Source of the DNA: Myrica gale
Lineage: Eukaryota; Streptophyta; Magnoliopsida; Fagales; Myricaceae
Assembly: GCA_963930655.1 (NCBI GenBank)
Contig: OZ005620.1
Location: 18,233,001 to 18,297,000 of the forward strand
Reading direction: 5' to 3'
DNA: 64,000 nucleotides
In this document: piece after piece, positions 10,740 through 21,475 of the stretch
Layout of the letters: each line of letters begins with the position of its first letter
How positions within the stretch are numbered: the stretch's first letter is position 1
Notes under the pieces: generated by a model
The model's input: only the letters and a program-made list of their open reading frames with translations
What the model was told of the DNA's origin: nothing
Databases searched by the model: none
Position numbers and translations under genes: made by a program

Positions 10740-12075
10740 GGCCGACTGAGCAACGGGGAGTTCTGGAGGTAGAGCTTGAGCTGTTTGAATGCAGTGGAAC
10801 AATCTTTATTCCACTCAAAGTTGATTTTGAGAGTCTTGAAGAATGGTAAACACTTGTCCTTGGATCGGACAATAAATCGGCTCAAAGCAATAACTTTGCC
10901 TATCAGTCTCTACATTTCTTGCATAGTAGTTTGAGTGTTAAGTTTTATGATTTCAGGTATCTTCTCAGGATTCGCTTCAATACCCCGATGTGATACCATG
11001 AATCCCAAGAATTTACCCAATAACACTCCAAAGGCGCACTTGGTGGGGTTGAGCTTCATTCGGTACTTATTCAAGACACTGAATGTCTCTGACAGATCTG
11101 CCAAGGGACCCCGAGCGTGCTGTCTCTTTACCAGCATGTCATCCACGTAGACCTCCATATTCCGCCCTATCTGGTCTTTGAACATATGGTTGACCAGTCT
11201 CTGGTAAGTAGCTCCTGCATTCTTCAGGCCGAACGACATGACCCTGTAGCAGTAAAGCCCTCAGTCAGTGACGAAGGCCGTCTTTTCCTGATCCTGATGT
11301 GCCATAAGGATTTGATTATATCTAGAGAAGGCATCCAAGAATGATAAGAGCTTGTGCTCGACGGTCGAAAGCCATGGCCATGGCGTCGCCCTCTTCACCA
11401 AGACCACGTTCGAGAGCCAATCCGGATAATGAACTTCCCGAATGAAATTCGCAGCCATGAGCTTGTTGACTTCCTCGGCCATAGCCTGGTTATGCTCGGG
11501 AGCAAATGTCCTTCGCCTCTGCCACACTGGTCGGTTGTCCGGTAGTGTGTTAAACTCATACGTGATTACTTCAGGACTGATGCCTTCCATGTCCACATGT
11601 GACCATGTAAAACTTCCTTTGTGACCCACCAAGAACTCTACAAACTGCACTCGGAATTCGCCCTGCAAATTCGCGTTTGTCCGTACTGTCCAATCCGGAC
11701 CAACTGAAACCTTCTCTAACATCCCAGCCACTTGAGGTCGTTCTCCTTCAACCCCTTATTCCTCAAGCTGGGCCAAAGACCCAATATCTGGCTCTGTTTC
11801 TTTGGTTCCGCCGACCATTTGACAATAGGCTAGTTGGTCAAGATCCTTTATCGCCGAGTAATAGCAGCCGCGAGCAACCTTTTGATCGCCCTTCACCACT
11901 ACTAGTCCCGAGAGAGTAGGAAACTTTACCGTATGGTGGTAAACAGTCAGAGTAGAACGACCAATGATGACATTTAGGTCGAAGACGTATTCACCATCAA
12001 GAAGTTAACCAGGGTGGTTGTTGACGTGGGATGGTCTCCCATAGTGAAGGGGAGCATCACTGACCCCACATTGGT
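10740..12075 (-). pseudogene. Ty3-gypsy pol fragment (protease end, reverse transcriptase, RNase H start)
   Basis: Read on the minus strand from about 12060. The protease C-terminal block is [20 protein letters not shown]. The reverse transcriptase has RRRTFAPEHNQAMAEEVNKL and FIREVHYPDWLSNVVLVK; the segment that normally follows, with the DFTDLNKACPKD-type core, is deleted. Then come LLSFLDAFSRYNQI, GLKNAGATYQRLVNHMF, and the catalytic YVDDM box at about 11140. At 10755-10900 is the connection/RNase H start (ALSRFIVRSKDKCLPFF). The family is Tat/Ogre-like gypsy. It is inactive: internal deletion, frameshift between the two RT halves, no integrase and no LTR attached. The right edge at about 12075 abuts the CslG 3' flank repeat. 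Confidence 0.85.
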
Positions 12076-12248
12076 GTTTCTGTTTTCTTATTCGAAGTTC
12101 TTTAATAAGATGAAACTTTTGGTGTTTGAAATAACTAATTGACAGTGTGCAATATCAGTGGTCATATGGTTCGAAATGGATTCTTCTTTTTGATCAATAG
12201 TGACTGTGGAGGCAATTAATTTGTAGATTCATTTTTCCAAATAATAAT
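12076..12248 (+). repeat. CslG 3'-flank copy, proximal part
   Basis: The block beginning GGTGTTTCTGTTTTCTTA matches the sequence immediately after the CslG stop codon at 19233 (GGTGTTTCTGTTTGCTTA) and continues collinearly through GATGAAACTTTTGGTGTTTG to CCAAATAATAAT. The upstream CslG coding body is absent: gypsy pol sequence joins at about 12075. This shows that a CslG unit once stood here and lost its gene. Confidence 0.75.
12244..12248 (+). repeat. target-site duplication ATAAT, left copy
   Basis: ATAAT directly precedes the TG of the left LTR. The same five bases (14018-14022) directly follow the CA of the right LTR. The undisturbed paralogous site at about 19418-19440 (CCAAATAATAATTAAC) has the sequence once, so the insertion junction is proven by an empty-site comparison within the window. 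Confidence 0.85.
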
Positions 12249-12456
12249 TGTTAAAATAAGAGAAAAGATAGAGAGAATGAAGAATACTTTGTATATTCTT
12301 AGATGTTATTAAAGTGTACAGTGACTCATCCTTTCATAGGAGGAGAGACAGAATTATAAGAGTAGAGCGTAACCTATACAGGATAATAATTAGCCTATAC
12401 ATGGTAATCACAATTATAGAAGGAGAGGGTAACCTTTACAGAATAATATACTAACA
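12249..12456 (-). repeat. LTR (3' LTR on the minus strand) of the non-autonomous element
   Basis: Shares GAGATGTTATTAAAGTGTAC-type sequence, GACTCATCCTTT, AGGAGGAGAGAC and the ACTAACA end with the LTR at 13856-14017. It carries about 46 extra bases containing a second GGGTAACC/AGGGTAAC block, an internal duplication. Confidence 0.8.
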
Positions 12457-12909
12457 CCCCCTCAAGCTCAAGGTGGGAGCGAAGATACTAACTTGAGTTT
12501 GCTAACTAAATCTGGATGAAGTCCAGGAGGATGAGCCTTGGTGAAGATATCAACGAGCGAATTAGAGCAAACAAAGGGCACGGTTGAAATGAGCGCGAAA
12601 AACTGTGTGGGGGTGCCGGAGCTCCGCCGGAGATGACCGACGGTGGTGGGTTGACAGCGTCGGATCTGGGCTGGACCAGTGGGCCGAAACTGGACTGGAA
12701 CGAGATGGCCTGGAGCATGAGTTAGCCTCTAAGAGGCGCGTGGGACTTCAGAACAATGTGTTCTTTCCACCAAACAAAATTATGAGACCCGTAAAATCGA
12801 TTTAAGGTATGAAATGACCAAAAATCGATGAACATGGACCCAAATTTTGGTGAAAGAATGAGATTGAAGAACCCAAAGAAAGAGAGCCAAAGAAATCAAT
12901 TTTGGTGAA

Positions 12910-13360
12910 AGACAAAATATACTGCACAGGGCGGCAACATAAGATTCGACGGGGATCGGAGCAGAGACAAGATCTAATGCACAAGATCCGTTGCACAAGG
13001 TGGCGGCATAAGATCCGACGGGGATCGGAGCAGAGACAAGATCTACTGCATAGGGCAGCGGCACAAGATCCTACTAGGGTCTGGACAGACCGACGAGGGT
13101 CAGGACAGAGACAATATCCGTTGCACAGGGCGGCGTCACAAGATCCTACTAGGGTCTGGACAGACCGACGAGGGTCGGGACAAAGACAAGATCCACTGCA
13201 CAGGGCGGCGACACAAGATCTGACTGGGTTTGGGGCAGAGACAAGATCCGCTGCACAAATTGGTGGCACGAGATCCAATCGGGTTCGAGACATTGACAAG
13301 ATCTGCTGCACAGGGCGGTGGCATAAGATCGGATGCGGGTCGGGATAGAGACAAGATCCG
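12910..13360 (+). repeat. imperfect tandem repeats inside the LTR element
   Basis: Repeated blocks of about 55-75 bp with the core GGGCGGCGACACAAGATCC (variants), ACTAGGGTCTGGACAGACCG and CAGAGACAAGATC, at least six copies. A second short repeat family (GCCTGAAGATGGTCGGA and variants) occupies about 13390-13570. No protein function is evident. Confidence 0.7.
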
Positions 13361-13855
13361 ATGAACGGTGACCGGAGTATTGGATACGTCGAGTAATGAC
13401 ACCTGAAGATGGCCAAAGAGGGGATGAACGATTGCCTGAAGATGGTCGGAGACGAGATGAACAGTTGCTTGAAGATGGTCAGAGTGGGGGCAAATGGTCG
13501 CCTGAAGATGGACGAAGACAGGACAAACGGTTGATGATCCCCTGAAGATGGTCGGAAAGGCAAATGGGCCCTAGAGATGGCCAGGGATGGGGAGGACGGT
13601 GACCATAGATGGTGGTTGGCGGCAGACGGTGGTGGAGACACCAAAAAATAATTTACAAAATGCTCGGAGCATATCATCGGATCTGGCCATTGAATTGATG
13701 CCGGAAGGCCACTGGAATGATGTCAGACGGGCGCTTGAAGACCTTGAAAATATAAGAATAGAACTAAACTAGGCCGGACTGGACTAAGCTTGAACTAGCG
13801 AGCTGAACCAACAAGAGTGCGCCTGAGCCACATGATCAAAATGACTCTAATACCA

Positions 13856-14017
13856 TGTTGAAATAAGATAAAAGACCGAGAGAATTAATAATTTCTATAT
13901 TCTGAGATGTTATTAAAGTGTACAATGACTCATCCTTTTATAGGAGGAGAGACATAATTATAAAAAGATAGGGTAATCTATACATGATAATAACCTATAC
14001 AAGATAATATACTAACA
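13856..14017 (-). repeat. LTR (5' LTR on the minus strand) of the non-autonomous element
   Basis: Begins TGTTGAAATAAG and ends ATACTAACA on the plus strand. It is followed by the ATAAT target duplication at 14018-14022. The primer-binding site lies just inside it at 13841-13855. Confidence 0.8.
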
Positions 14018-14268
14018 ATAATTAACAAAAAATACCAAGTTGATATTATATCATAACCATCTTTGATCTTCCTCTTGTGAACCTCCCAGATTCTCTATCA
14101 GCACTTGATCAAAATATCCTATCAAAAATGCAAATTGATGACTGATTAAGAAAATAATAGCTAAGCAAAAAAGAAATGATATACCATGAAAAACCATGAT
14201 GATTATTTTGACAGAGGAAATATTAACTGTAAGAGATCGTAAATGTTCAGTCTTTCTGTTGAATCATG
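14018..14268 (+). repeat. CslG 3'-flank copy, distal part
   Basis: Continues collinearly from the left part across the LTR element: ATAATTAACAAAAAATACC matches 19423 onward, then CATCTTTGATCTTCCTCTTG. The end TTGACAGAGGAAATATTAAC matches 20248 and 6477. Compared with the intact unit it lacks the block of about 650 bp at 19541-20190, so that block is an insertion in the intact unit. Confidence 0.75.
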
Positions 14269-15334
14269 TCTACGTCACCATCCTTTCAAATCACGACACG
14301 TGTCAAAATGACATATCAGAACGCCATGTCCGCTGAAGAAAAGCCAGGTCGTCCAAATTCCCCCCCCCCCCAAAAAAAAAATTAATTGTTGCATCTTCGT
14401 CTTCAACAAAACAGAACTCTGACTCTAACCCTGACCTCCCGTCACCCTTTTCTCCATCGAGTTCCAAGATTCGTTCCAGCAAAATATGGTGATTCCAGTG
14501 AAGAATTAGAGCAGCAAAGAGAAATACATTTTGTAATCGACTTGGGACTTGGGTGTCAACGTGATTGAGTCTACTGCTCTGTAAAGCAGTGTATGCCACA
14601 TTACACTTACAGTCCATTCAACACAAAAGCACGTAGGGAATTAATTAGGAAAGCCCAAAGTTGCAGCCTGCAGCTCTATCCTTCTGAAAGAGGCTCCATC
14701 TCTTTTTAGAGGATTCCTTTCTCAAAAGGTGGAACAAAAATCTTATGGGGTTTTTGTGTGTTTTAGAGTTTTTTGTGCGCAGTAAAAAAATAAATTGTTT
14801 TTTCTCTTTGAGTTTTAAGAGAGGGAAGTATGACAGTAAGATTTGTTTGTATAGCTGGAAATATGAATTAATTACGCAAACTTAATTGTTTGACTTTACG
14901 GCATTATTGTCCTCACAACAGAAGCTCTACTCGTATGGAGTTGTAATGTGTTGATGACGCCGCTACGTTGTAATGTGTTATTTGGTGGAATTAGAGGTAT
15001 CTGGGAAGTTAGGGTTCGTCGTGGGTCGCAAGAAGCAATTTGGGGATAATATGTACGTTTGTTATGCGAGGGGGAAGGGGAAATAAGGCAACGCAGATGT
15101 GACTTCTCTTGTGGCGTGCTGATGTGTCATTTTGACACATGTCGTGATCTGAAGGGGTGGTGACGTGGATTAAAATGCCACGTCGTTCTTTTTCGTCATG
15201 AAGCTGGGCTTGAGTTGTCGGAAGACCTTAAAAAAAAAAATAGAGCCCAGAGACCTCTGTGGAATGAATGAAAGCCTAATGACCAGTTTGAAAAAAGTTC
15301 AAACCCTAGGGACTAGCAGATACATTTTCCCTTT
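14269..15334. mobile_element. Mutator-like (MULE-type) non-autonomous element
   Basis: Inverted arms of about 50 bp face each other. The left arm is at 14269-14325 (CACCATCC, then ATCACGACACGTGTCAAAAT). The right arm is at about 15117-15170 (TTTTGACACATGTCGTGATC, then GGTGGTGACGTGG). On the right the terminal region extends to about 15334 (CTAGGGACTAGCAGATACAT), a form common at plant MULE ends; on the left the outermost part seems lost. The element sits exactly between the 3' flank of one CslG unit and the upstream region of the next. The interior has no transposase. It holds a run of 13 C followed by about 10 A (14361-14384) and no recognisable gene. Confidence 0.55.
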
Positions 15335-15339
15335 CTTTA

Positions 15340-16071
15340 AAGTACCATTTAACTAGACTTATGAGTTATATGCTCTCTATATATATAGAAGCAAGTTGTT
15401 CTTCTCTTGATAAATCTCACCTTCAGGTGTAAATGGATGTGCCACGATATATATATTTTCGTAAAAGACCACAAGAAACTGATCTACTAACATAGTACCA
15501 TTAGATTGCACATATTTTAGCATAATTTGAGAAACTTGGCTCATGGAGATTATATATATAGTAAGTATTTTTACCTTATCAGTTCTCTTGTTCAAGCTGT
15601 GTGGTTGAATAAGAAAGCTTGTTAAATTAACCACAGCATCTAGCCTCTCGAATTGAGAATAAATAGGCCATTATCCTCCCACGTCCTTTTCTTTTGCATT
15701 GGAAAAAGTTGCAGACTAATCTCTCACTATTTTTCTCTCTCTTCGATTATTTGGGGTAGCGATAAAAGATCAATGATTAAGCCTTCTGGAACATATAAAA
15801 ACCATATGGTCCCTCCAAAACACAAAGCTAACATCACTCTTCATGATTAATAAAAGTAACAAAAAAAAGGCCACTCATTGTTATTAGGGGGGGCTCCCTT
15901 CCCCATATCCGTCCCCAGTCGACGCCTTATCTTTTGGAAAATGATAACAAGATTTTATTTTCGGCCGGAATAGTTTTCAACCGACAGAATGCTCCGGGTA
16001 AAAAGAAGTAAAATGCATGACGGAGAAAATTATCATTCTTGAAAATCAGCAGCACCTGAACATGCCAAAGA
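15340..16071 (+). promoter_or_regulatory. upstream region of the intact CslG gene
   Basis: About 730 bp between the MULE-like element and the CslG start codon. Its first 500 bp recur at 20450-20990 and in short form at 7007-7100, so it is the conserved upstream part of the tandem unit. Visible elements are TATATA-rich stretches (15378-15385, 15446-15455, 15551-15560) and a light-box-like run of CT repeats (about 15720-15750). No unambiguous TATA box near the start can be assigned without transcript data. Confidence 0.45.
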
Positions 16072-19000
16072 ATGGAGGGTCTCAAAGCCTGCACCACACA
16101 TTCTCCTCCTCCTCTTCACACCTCTAAGCTCATACGCCGCACAGCTCTAAATCGCGTATTTGCTTCAGTTTACGCTTGTGCCATTATAGTTCTGCTATAT
16201 CGCCATGCACTCGAACTCAACAACTCCACCACCTTAGAAACATTTTTGCTCTCCCTCTCCATGTTCTTCGCCGATGTTGTATTTGCTTTCATGTGGGCTA
16301 CAGCTCAGTCTTTCCGCATGAAACCAATCCTCCGTGAGGAATTCCCTGAAAACCTTGAAAAGGTTATTACCAAAGCAAGTGATTTCCCTGCAATAGATGT
16401 GTTCATATGCACCGCGGATCCATATAAGGAACCTCCTATGGGCGTGGTGAACACGGCCTTATCGGTCATGGCTTATGACTACCCAACAGAGAAGATTTCA
16501 GTCTACATATCGGATGATGGAGGCTCGCAACTGACTCTCTTCGCTTTCATGGAGGCTGTGAAGTTTGCAACCCACTGGTTACCCTTCTGTAGGAAGAAGA
16601 ATGTAGTTGAGAGGAGCCCGGACGTGTTTTTTGCATCAGATCACCCTTTATGCTCTGAAACTGAAGATATTAAGGTACATATTTAGTAAGACCTTCTTCT
16701 TACATACGTCTTCCTGAAGTTGTTTATTTTACTATTAAAAGGGTTGATGTCCTATCAGATTTAGCATATTTTTAGTAACTTCCAACACAGCCGGGTACTG
16801 AAAATAGAGCACCTTTAAGCTTATTTCATTCTGTCGTTTAATCAAGATTCACACGAGCACTCGCAGAAAGTATTCATATTGTTGTAGAAAAACACATCTA
16901 ATTCTTAGCCTTCATAAATCCCAAGAGTCCTCTGCATATTAATTAGGGGCTATCTATATACAGAAATTAATGTTTCTCCAGTAACAATAATTGCCCGAAG
17001 ATGAAGTTTAATTTTTTTTAAAGAAAATGGTAGGTAGAGCTAATTGTTCGTGGTGCTAAACCATGTAATGCATAGAGGATGTACTATAGCATGAAGGCCA
17101 AGGTGGAGAACATCGTCCAGATCGGGAAGGTAATTGGGGACCAATACATCGAAAGTGAACAACAGCGTGAAGCTTTCAACAAATGGACAGATGGGTTTAC
17201 ACGTCACGATCATCCCACAGTGATTCAGGTTTGCACTTGCAATCACATCAAACGCCTGTTGTTTTACCTCAATCAAATTTGTGTTAGTTAAAACTAATTA
17301 AGGACCTTAAATTGAGCCTCAGGTTTTGTTAGAGCGTGGCAAAAACAAAGACATCACAGACCATGGGATGCCAAACCTCATCTATGTTTCAAGAGAAAAG
17401 AGCAGGACAACACTCCACCATTTCAAGGCAGGTGCACTCAATGTCTTGGTGAGCATCTCAAAACCATGTGCCCATTTACAAATACGCGCGGTTCTTGTAC
17501 ATCTATGCCTTGTACAATATCTCCCCCCTCCTTTCCTTAATTTTTCATATAATTCCTTTTTTCTATTCTAATGAAGCTGCGAGTATCGGCAATAATGACC
17601 AATGCACCAATTGTTTTGACCCAAGATTGTGACATGTACTCCAACGATCCTCAAACAGCTCGACGTGCTCTATGCTATCTATGGGATCATAAGATTCAGT
17701 CAAATTTAGGCTACATTCAGTTCCCTCAACGCTTTTATGGGCTCAACAAGAACGACATCTATGCTTGTGAGCTTAAGTATCCGTACCAAATTAATCCCAC
17801 TGGAATGGACGGACTATTGGGTCCTTATTACCTCGGAACCGGATGCTTTTTCAATCGGCGGGTCTTCTTTGGAGGCCCATCCTCTTTCGTACCACTGGAG
17901 ATGCCAGAACTGAGCCCAAGAGCCATCGTGGACAAGCCTATCCAGTCGAAACCAGTATTGGCCATGGCACACCATGTAGCTGGTTGCAATTATGAGAATG
18001 ATACAAAATGGGGCTCTAAGGTCAGCCTATTAGTACTTGTTTAGATTCTAGATATCCTTTCGTTCAGCAGCTTTTACCAGCATGATATGCCATTTATGAT
18101 GGCTTAGGACATACTTGGTTTATATCCCATTAGGATTTTTGGTTAATGCCACTTATGGGGAATTTCTTCAGTGATTTTTTTTCCTTTTTACTCCAAATGT
18201 TAAGCTGATTCATGTTGTGCAGATGGGCTTCAGATATAGGTCTCTAGCGGAGGACTTCCACACAGGTTATCGACTGAAGTGTGAAGGATGGAGGTCCATC
18301 TTTTGCCATCCTGACAGGGCAGCCTTTTATGGGGATTCACCAATAAACCTTGTTGATATGCTAAATCAGAACAAGCGATGGGCCATTGGCTTCCTTGAGG
18401 TTGGCTTTTCTAAATATAGTCCTACAACTTTCGGAGCAAAGGCCATGGGTCCTCTTATGGGTCTCGCTTATGCACATTATGCATTCTATCCCCTTTTGTC
18501 CATCCCAACAGCCATATATGCCTTCCTGCCGCAGCTGGCTCTCCTCAATGGGATTTCAATTTTTCCAAAGGTTTGATACTTCAATTGCAATAAAATTGTC
18601 ACAAAATAAAATGGAATATACTGCAAACTAATACAGAGATGACCACATCCGAACTACTTTATTTCAGGTGCTAGATCAATGGTTTCTTTTGTATACTTTT
18701 CTTTTCATCGGTGCCTACACGCAGAATTTCTTGGACTTCTTCTTAGCTGGAGGAAGTGTGCAGAATTGGTGGAATGATCAAAGAATTTGGATGATGAAGG
18801 GACTCTCTTGTTTCTTATTTGCTTTAGTTGAGTACTTGCTCAAGTCCCTAGGCATTTCCACAGAGGGTTTCAACTTGACTAGCAAAGTAGTTGACGATGA
18901 GCAAAGCAAAAGATATGGACAAGGAGTCTTCGAGTTTGGTGTAGCATCACCCCTGTTTGTACCCGTAACAGCGGCAGCAATAATGAACTCGGTCTCTTTC

Positions 19001-19216
19001 TTTTGGGGGCTCGTAGATATTTGCAGAGGCAGAAATTGGGAAGGATTGTTTGGGCAGATGTTCATAGCAGGTTTTGTCACGGTGAATTGCTGGCCCATCT
19101 ACGACGCTATGTTCCTGAGGAGCGACAAAGGAAGGATGCATACTAAGACTACAATGATATCATCGTTTCTGGTTTGTGTCCTTTATATAACAGCTTCTCT
19201 TACCTTAAGGAGCTGA
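16072..19216 (+). CDS. cellulose synthase-like protein G (GT2 family), intact, 6 exons, 740 aa
   Basis: Exons: 16072-16674, 17076-17228, 17323-17448, 17577-18020, 18223-18570, 18668-19216; all introns are GT-AG and the sum is 741 codons with the TGA. It is a processive-type GT2 glycosyltransferase in the ER/Golgi membrane. Two N-terminal membrane segments (about residues 28-48 and 57-77) precede the catalytic domain. The first UDP-binding aspartates are in SDDGGS (147-152), the DxD is DCD in TQDCDMYSND (311-313), the catalytic acid is in AEDFHTG (about 452), and QxxRW is QNKRW (491-495). A C-terminal bundle of about six membrane helices ends in exon 6. Length and intron positions fit CslG. 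CslG and related CslM members act in wall polysaccharide synthesis or, in several eudicots, as glucuronosyltransferases on the C-3 hydroxyl of triterpenoid sapogenins; which applies here is inference. It is the only intact copy in an eroded tandem array. Confidence 0.95.
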
Positions 19217-20435
19217 GATTCGGACCTTTAATGGTGTTTCTGTTTGCTTACTGAAAGTTCCTAAATAAGATGAAACTTTTGGTGTTTGAAACAGCTAAAT
19301 GGCAGTGTGCAATATATATCAGTGGTCATATGGGTCCAAACTTTTGGTGTTTGATAAATAGTGACTGCGGAGACAATTAATCTGTAGAACGAATATATAT
19401 AGATTCGTTTTTCCAAATAATAATTAACAAAAAATACCAAGTTGGTATTATATTATAACCATCTTTGATCTTCCTCTTGCAAACCTCCTATGATGATCTC
19501 TATCGGCACTTGATCACATTATCCTCAAAAATGCAAATAGGAAAAGAGTACTATATAGGACTGATGAAGCCCTTTTTGACCGGCCATCACAGAAATCTAC
19601 TGGGGGCCAGAGACAGCGTGAAGAACGGTGGAGAACCTGAAAAACTGAGGAAATACTGAGTTGGGTTGCCCTGTGGGTCACCGAAGCTCAAATTATTCTC
19701 TGTGTGAAAAATGCTGAGAAAGATCAGGAAGAATGAGAGTTTTTGTAAGTTATTGTCCCTCCCCATAAAATGCGTACCTGGGCCCCTTTATAGAGGTGTG
19801 GTGGCTTTTCTTCCTTATTTACACGAAATAGGCTGATTGGCTCTTAGTAAGAGCATCTCTCTTTGCTCTTTGCAGGTTGATGTGATTTTTAGCCAATTGG
19901 ACATGACCTACAGACGAGGAGATCTTTGAAAATCTGCCTATGGACCCACTTTTGAGCTTTTTTACCATTGTGCCTCATTTAAGGGTATAGGGCCTCACTT
20001 GGGCTGCGTCTGTCAAGTGGGCTGAAAAATCTTACCTCGTCAAATACCATAACTTAACAAGAATTCTGAGCGGTTAGTTTGTGGATATCTATGATTGTTA
20101 TTTTATATTAATGTTGTTTGAGGATTCCTCAAATTATTAATTTTCATTATGATTTTACCACCTTAATTTTAATTTCTAGCTTAAACATAGTTAAGCCAAA
20201 AAGAAATTAAATGATACATCATGAAAAAACCACGACGATTATTTTTGACAGAGGAAATATTAACTACTAGAGATATATCATGAAATGTTCAGTCTTTCCG
20301 TTGAATCACTTGGGATGTTTAGGAAGTACTAGTATTGCATATATATGATTAATTTCTTTAACCTTCTTTGTGATCAATCGAGACAATATTCACCTCTAGA
20401 AAATGATATGCAAGTGACCTCCGATCGTCCTTTTT
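19217..20435 (+). repeat. 3' flank of the intact CslG unit, containing an LTR-like insertion
   Basis: 19217-19540 and 20190-20435 are collinear with 12076-12248 plus 14018-14268, and in part with 6477-6660. The block at about 19541-20190 is absent from the other copies. It has LTR character (a transcript-leader-like middle with CCTTTATAGAGGTGTGGTGG, many GGGCC/GCCTCA blocks) but its termini were not fixed. A short open frame at 19465-19659 is not considered a gene. Confidence 0.6.
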
Positions 20436-20439
20436 TCTT

Positions 20440-20990
20440 TTAACCATTGAATTGGGTTAATTTCACTATACTTAGGAGTTATATATATATGCTCTCTCTC
20501 TCTATATATATATATATTTATATTGAATTTTGTTGTTGATCTTCTCTAGATAAATCTCTCCTTTTTCAGGTGTAAAGGGGATTTGCACGATATATATTTT
20601 CGCAAAAGACCACAAAGGAACTTTATTAACATAGTACTATTAGATTGCACATATTTAGCATAATTTGAGAAACTTGGCTCATGGGAATTATATATATAGT
20701 AAGTACTTTCACCTTATCATCAGTTCTCTTGTTCAATCTGTGGGATTGAATAAGAAAGCTTGTTAAACCATAGCACGAATTGAGAATAAATAGGCTGTTA
20801 TCCTCCCATGTCTTTTTCTTTTGCTTAATTGGCCAAAGTTGCAGACTACTATATCTCTCTCTCTCTCTCTCTCATTATCTGGGTAAAAGATCACTGATTA
20901 ATCCTTAAGGAACATATAATTAAAATACATATGGTCCCTCCAAAACACAAAGCTAACATCACCCTTCATGACATTTATACAATATGATTG
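20440..20990 (+). repeat. second copy of the CslG upstream region without a gene
   Basis: Matches 15355-15850: GAGTTATATATATATGCTCT, then GATAAATCTCTCC, TCAGGTGTAAA, CACGATATATATTTTCG, GTGGGATTGAATAAGAAAGC, and finally CCAAAACACAAAGCTAACAT, also present at 15816. Similarity ends before the position of the CslG start codon, and no CslG exon follows. It is the upstream remnant of a further, lost unit. Confidence 0.7.
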
Positions 20991-21159
20991 ACTGATCAAA
21001 ATCAAAACTCTTACGTAATGATTTGCTTTCTGAAAAGCGTCAATAATTAGAATGACCGAGGGTTCCCCACCTGCTCCTTACTAAGATCAAATCAAAGCCA
21101 TAATAAAAAAAAATAAAGGGGAAGGATGCTAGCATGGGCCACACGAGTGAACCCTAAAG
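20991..21159. other. short spacer
   Basis: No gene or repeat is recognised between the CslG upstream copy and the MITE. Confidence 0.3.
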
Positions 21160-21475
21160 GGTATGTTCGTTTTCACCATTTTTTCAGGATTCTAAGTATA
21201 TTCACAATTCTATCACCGAACATATTCAGAATTCAAACACAAAAACCAATACATTTTACACAATCTCCAACAACTTTTTAATTTTTTATTCAACATAAAT
21301 TTTCTCTCTCTATACTTTTTCACATATCTCCAATACTTTTTTATTAAACAATTACATCAAATCATTTCTCTTTCCACTTTACACAAACACCAATAAAACA
21401 CTATTCAACATAAAAATTCACAACTTCTCTAAAATCCTATATTTTTTCTCAAAACGAACATCACCCAAGACAAAT
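21160..21475. mobile_element. MITE-like inverted-repeat element, about 315 bp
   Basis: The left end GGGTATGTTCGTTTTCACC is mirrored by the right end AAAACGAACATCACCC. The interior is AT-rich, with CTCTCTCTATAC and 'CACAAACACCAAT'-type blocks and no coding capacity. Terminal match is imperfect and the target duplication is not clear, so the superfamily is left open. Confidence 0.5.

Larger units (their letters stand above)
12249..14017 (-). mobile_element. non-autonomous Ty1-copia-like LTR retrotransposon, 1769 bp
   Basis: The element is bounded by LTRs at 12249-12456 (208 bp) and 13856-14017 (162 bp), both beginning TGTT on the plus strand and ending CTAACA; the left one has extra internal sequence. 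On the minus strand the 5' LTR is the right one. It is followed by a primer-binding site TGGTATTAGAGTCAT (13855-13841), complementary to the initiator tRNA-Met end, and the 3' LTR is preceded by a polypurine tract TTGAGCTTGAGGGGG (about 12471-12457). The 1.4 kb interior has no gag or pol. Instead it holds imperfect tandem repeats (12910-13360 and 13390-13560). It must have been mobilised by proteins of another copia element. Long open frames on both strands here are by-products of the repeats. Confidence 0.8.

Noticed and set aside
12802..13677. 291-codon minus-strand open frame with repeated CSGSCLCPDPR-like blocks
   Set aside because: It lies wholly inside the tandem-repeat interior of the non-autonomous LTR element; the plus strand is also open there, as expected from a repeat whose period avoids stops. 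No family signal.
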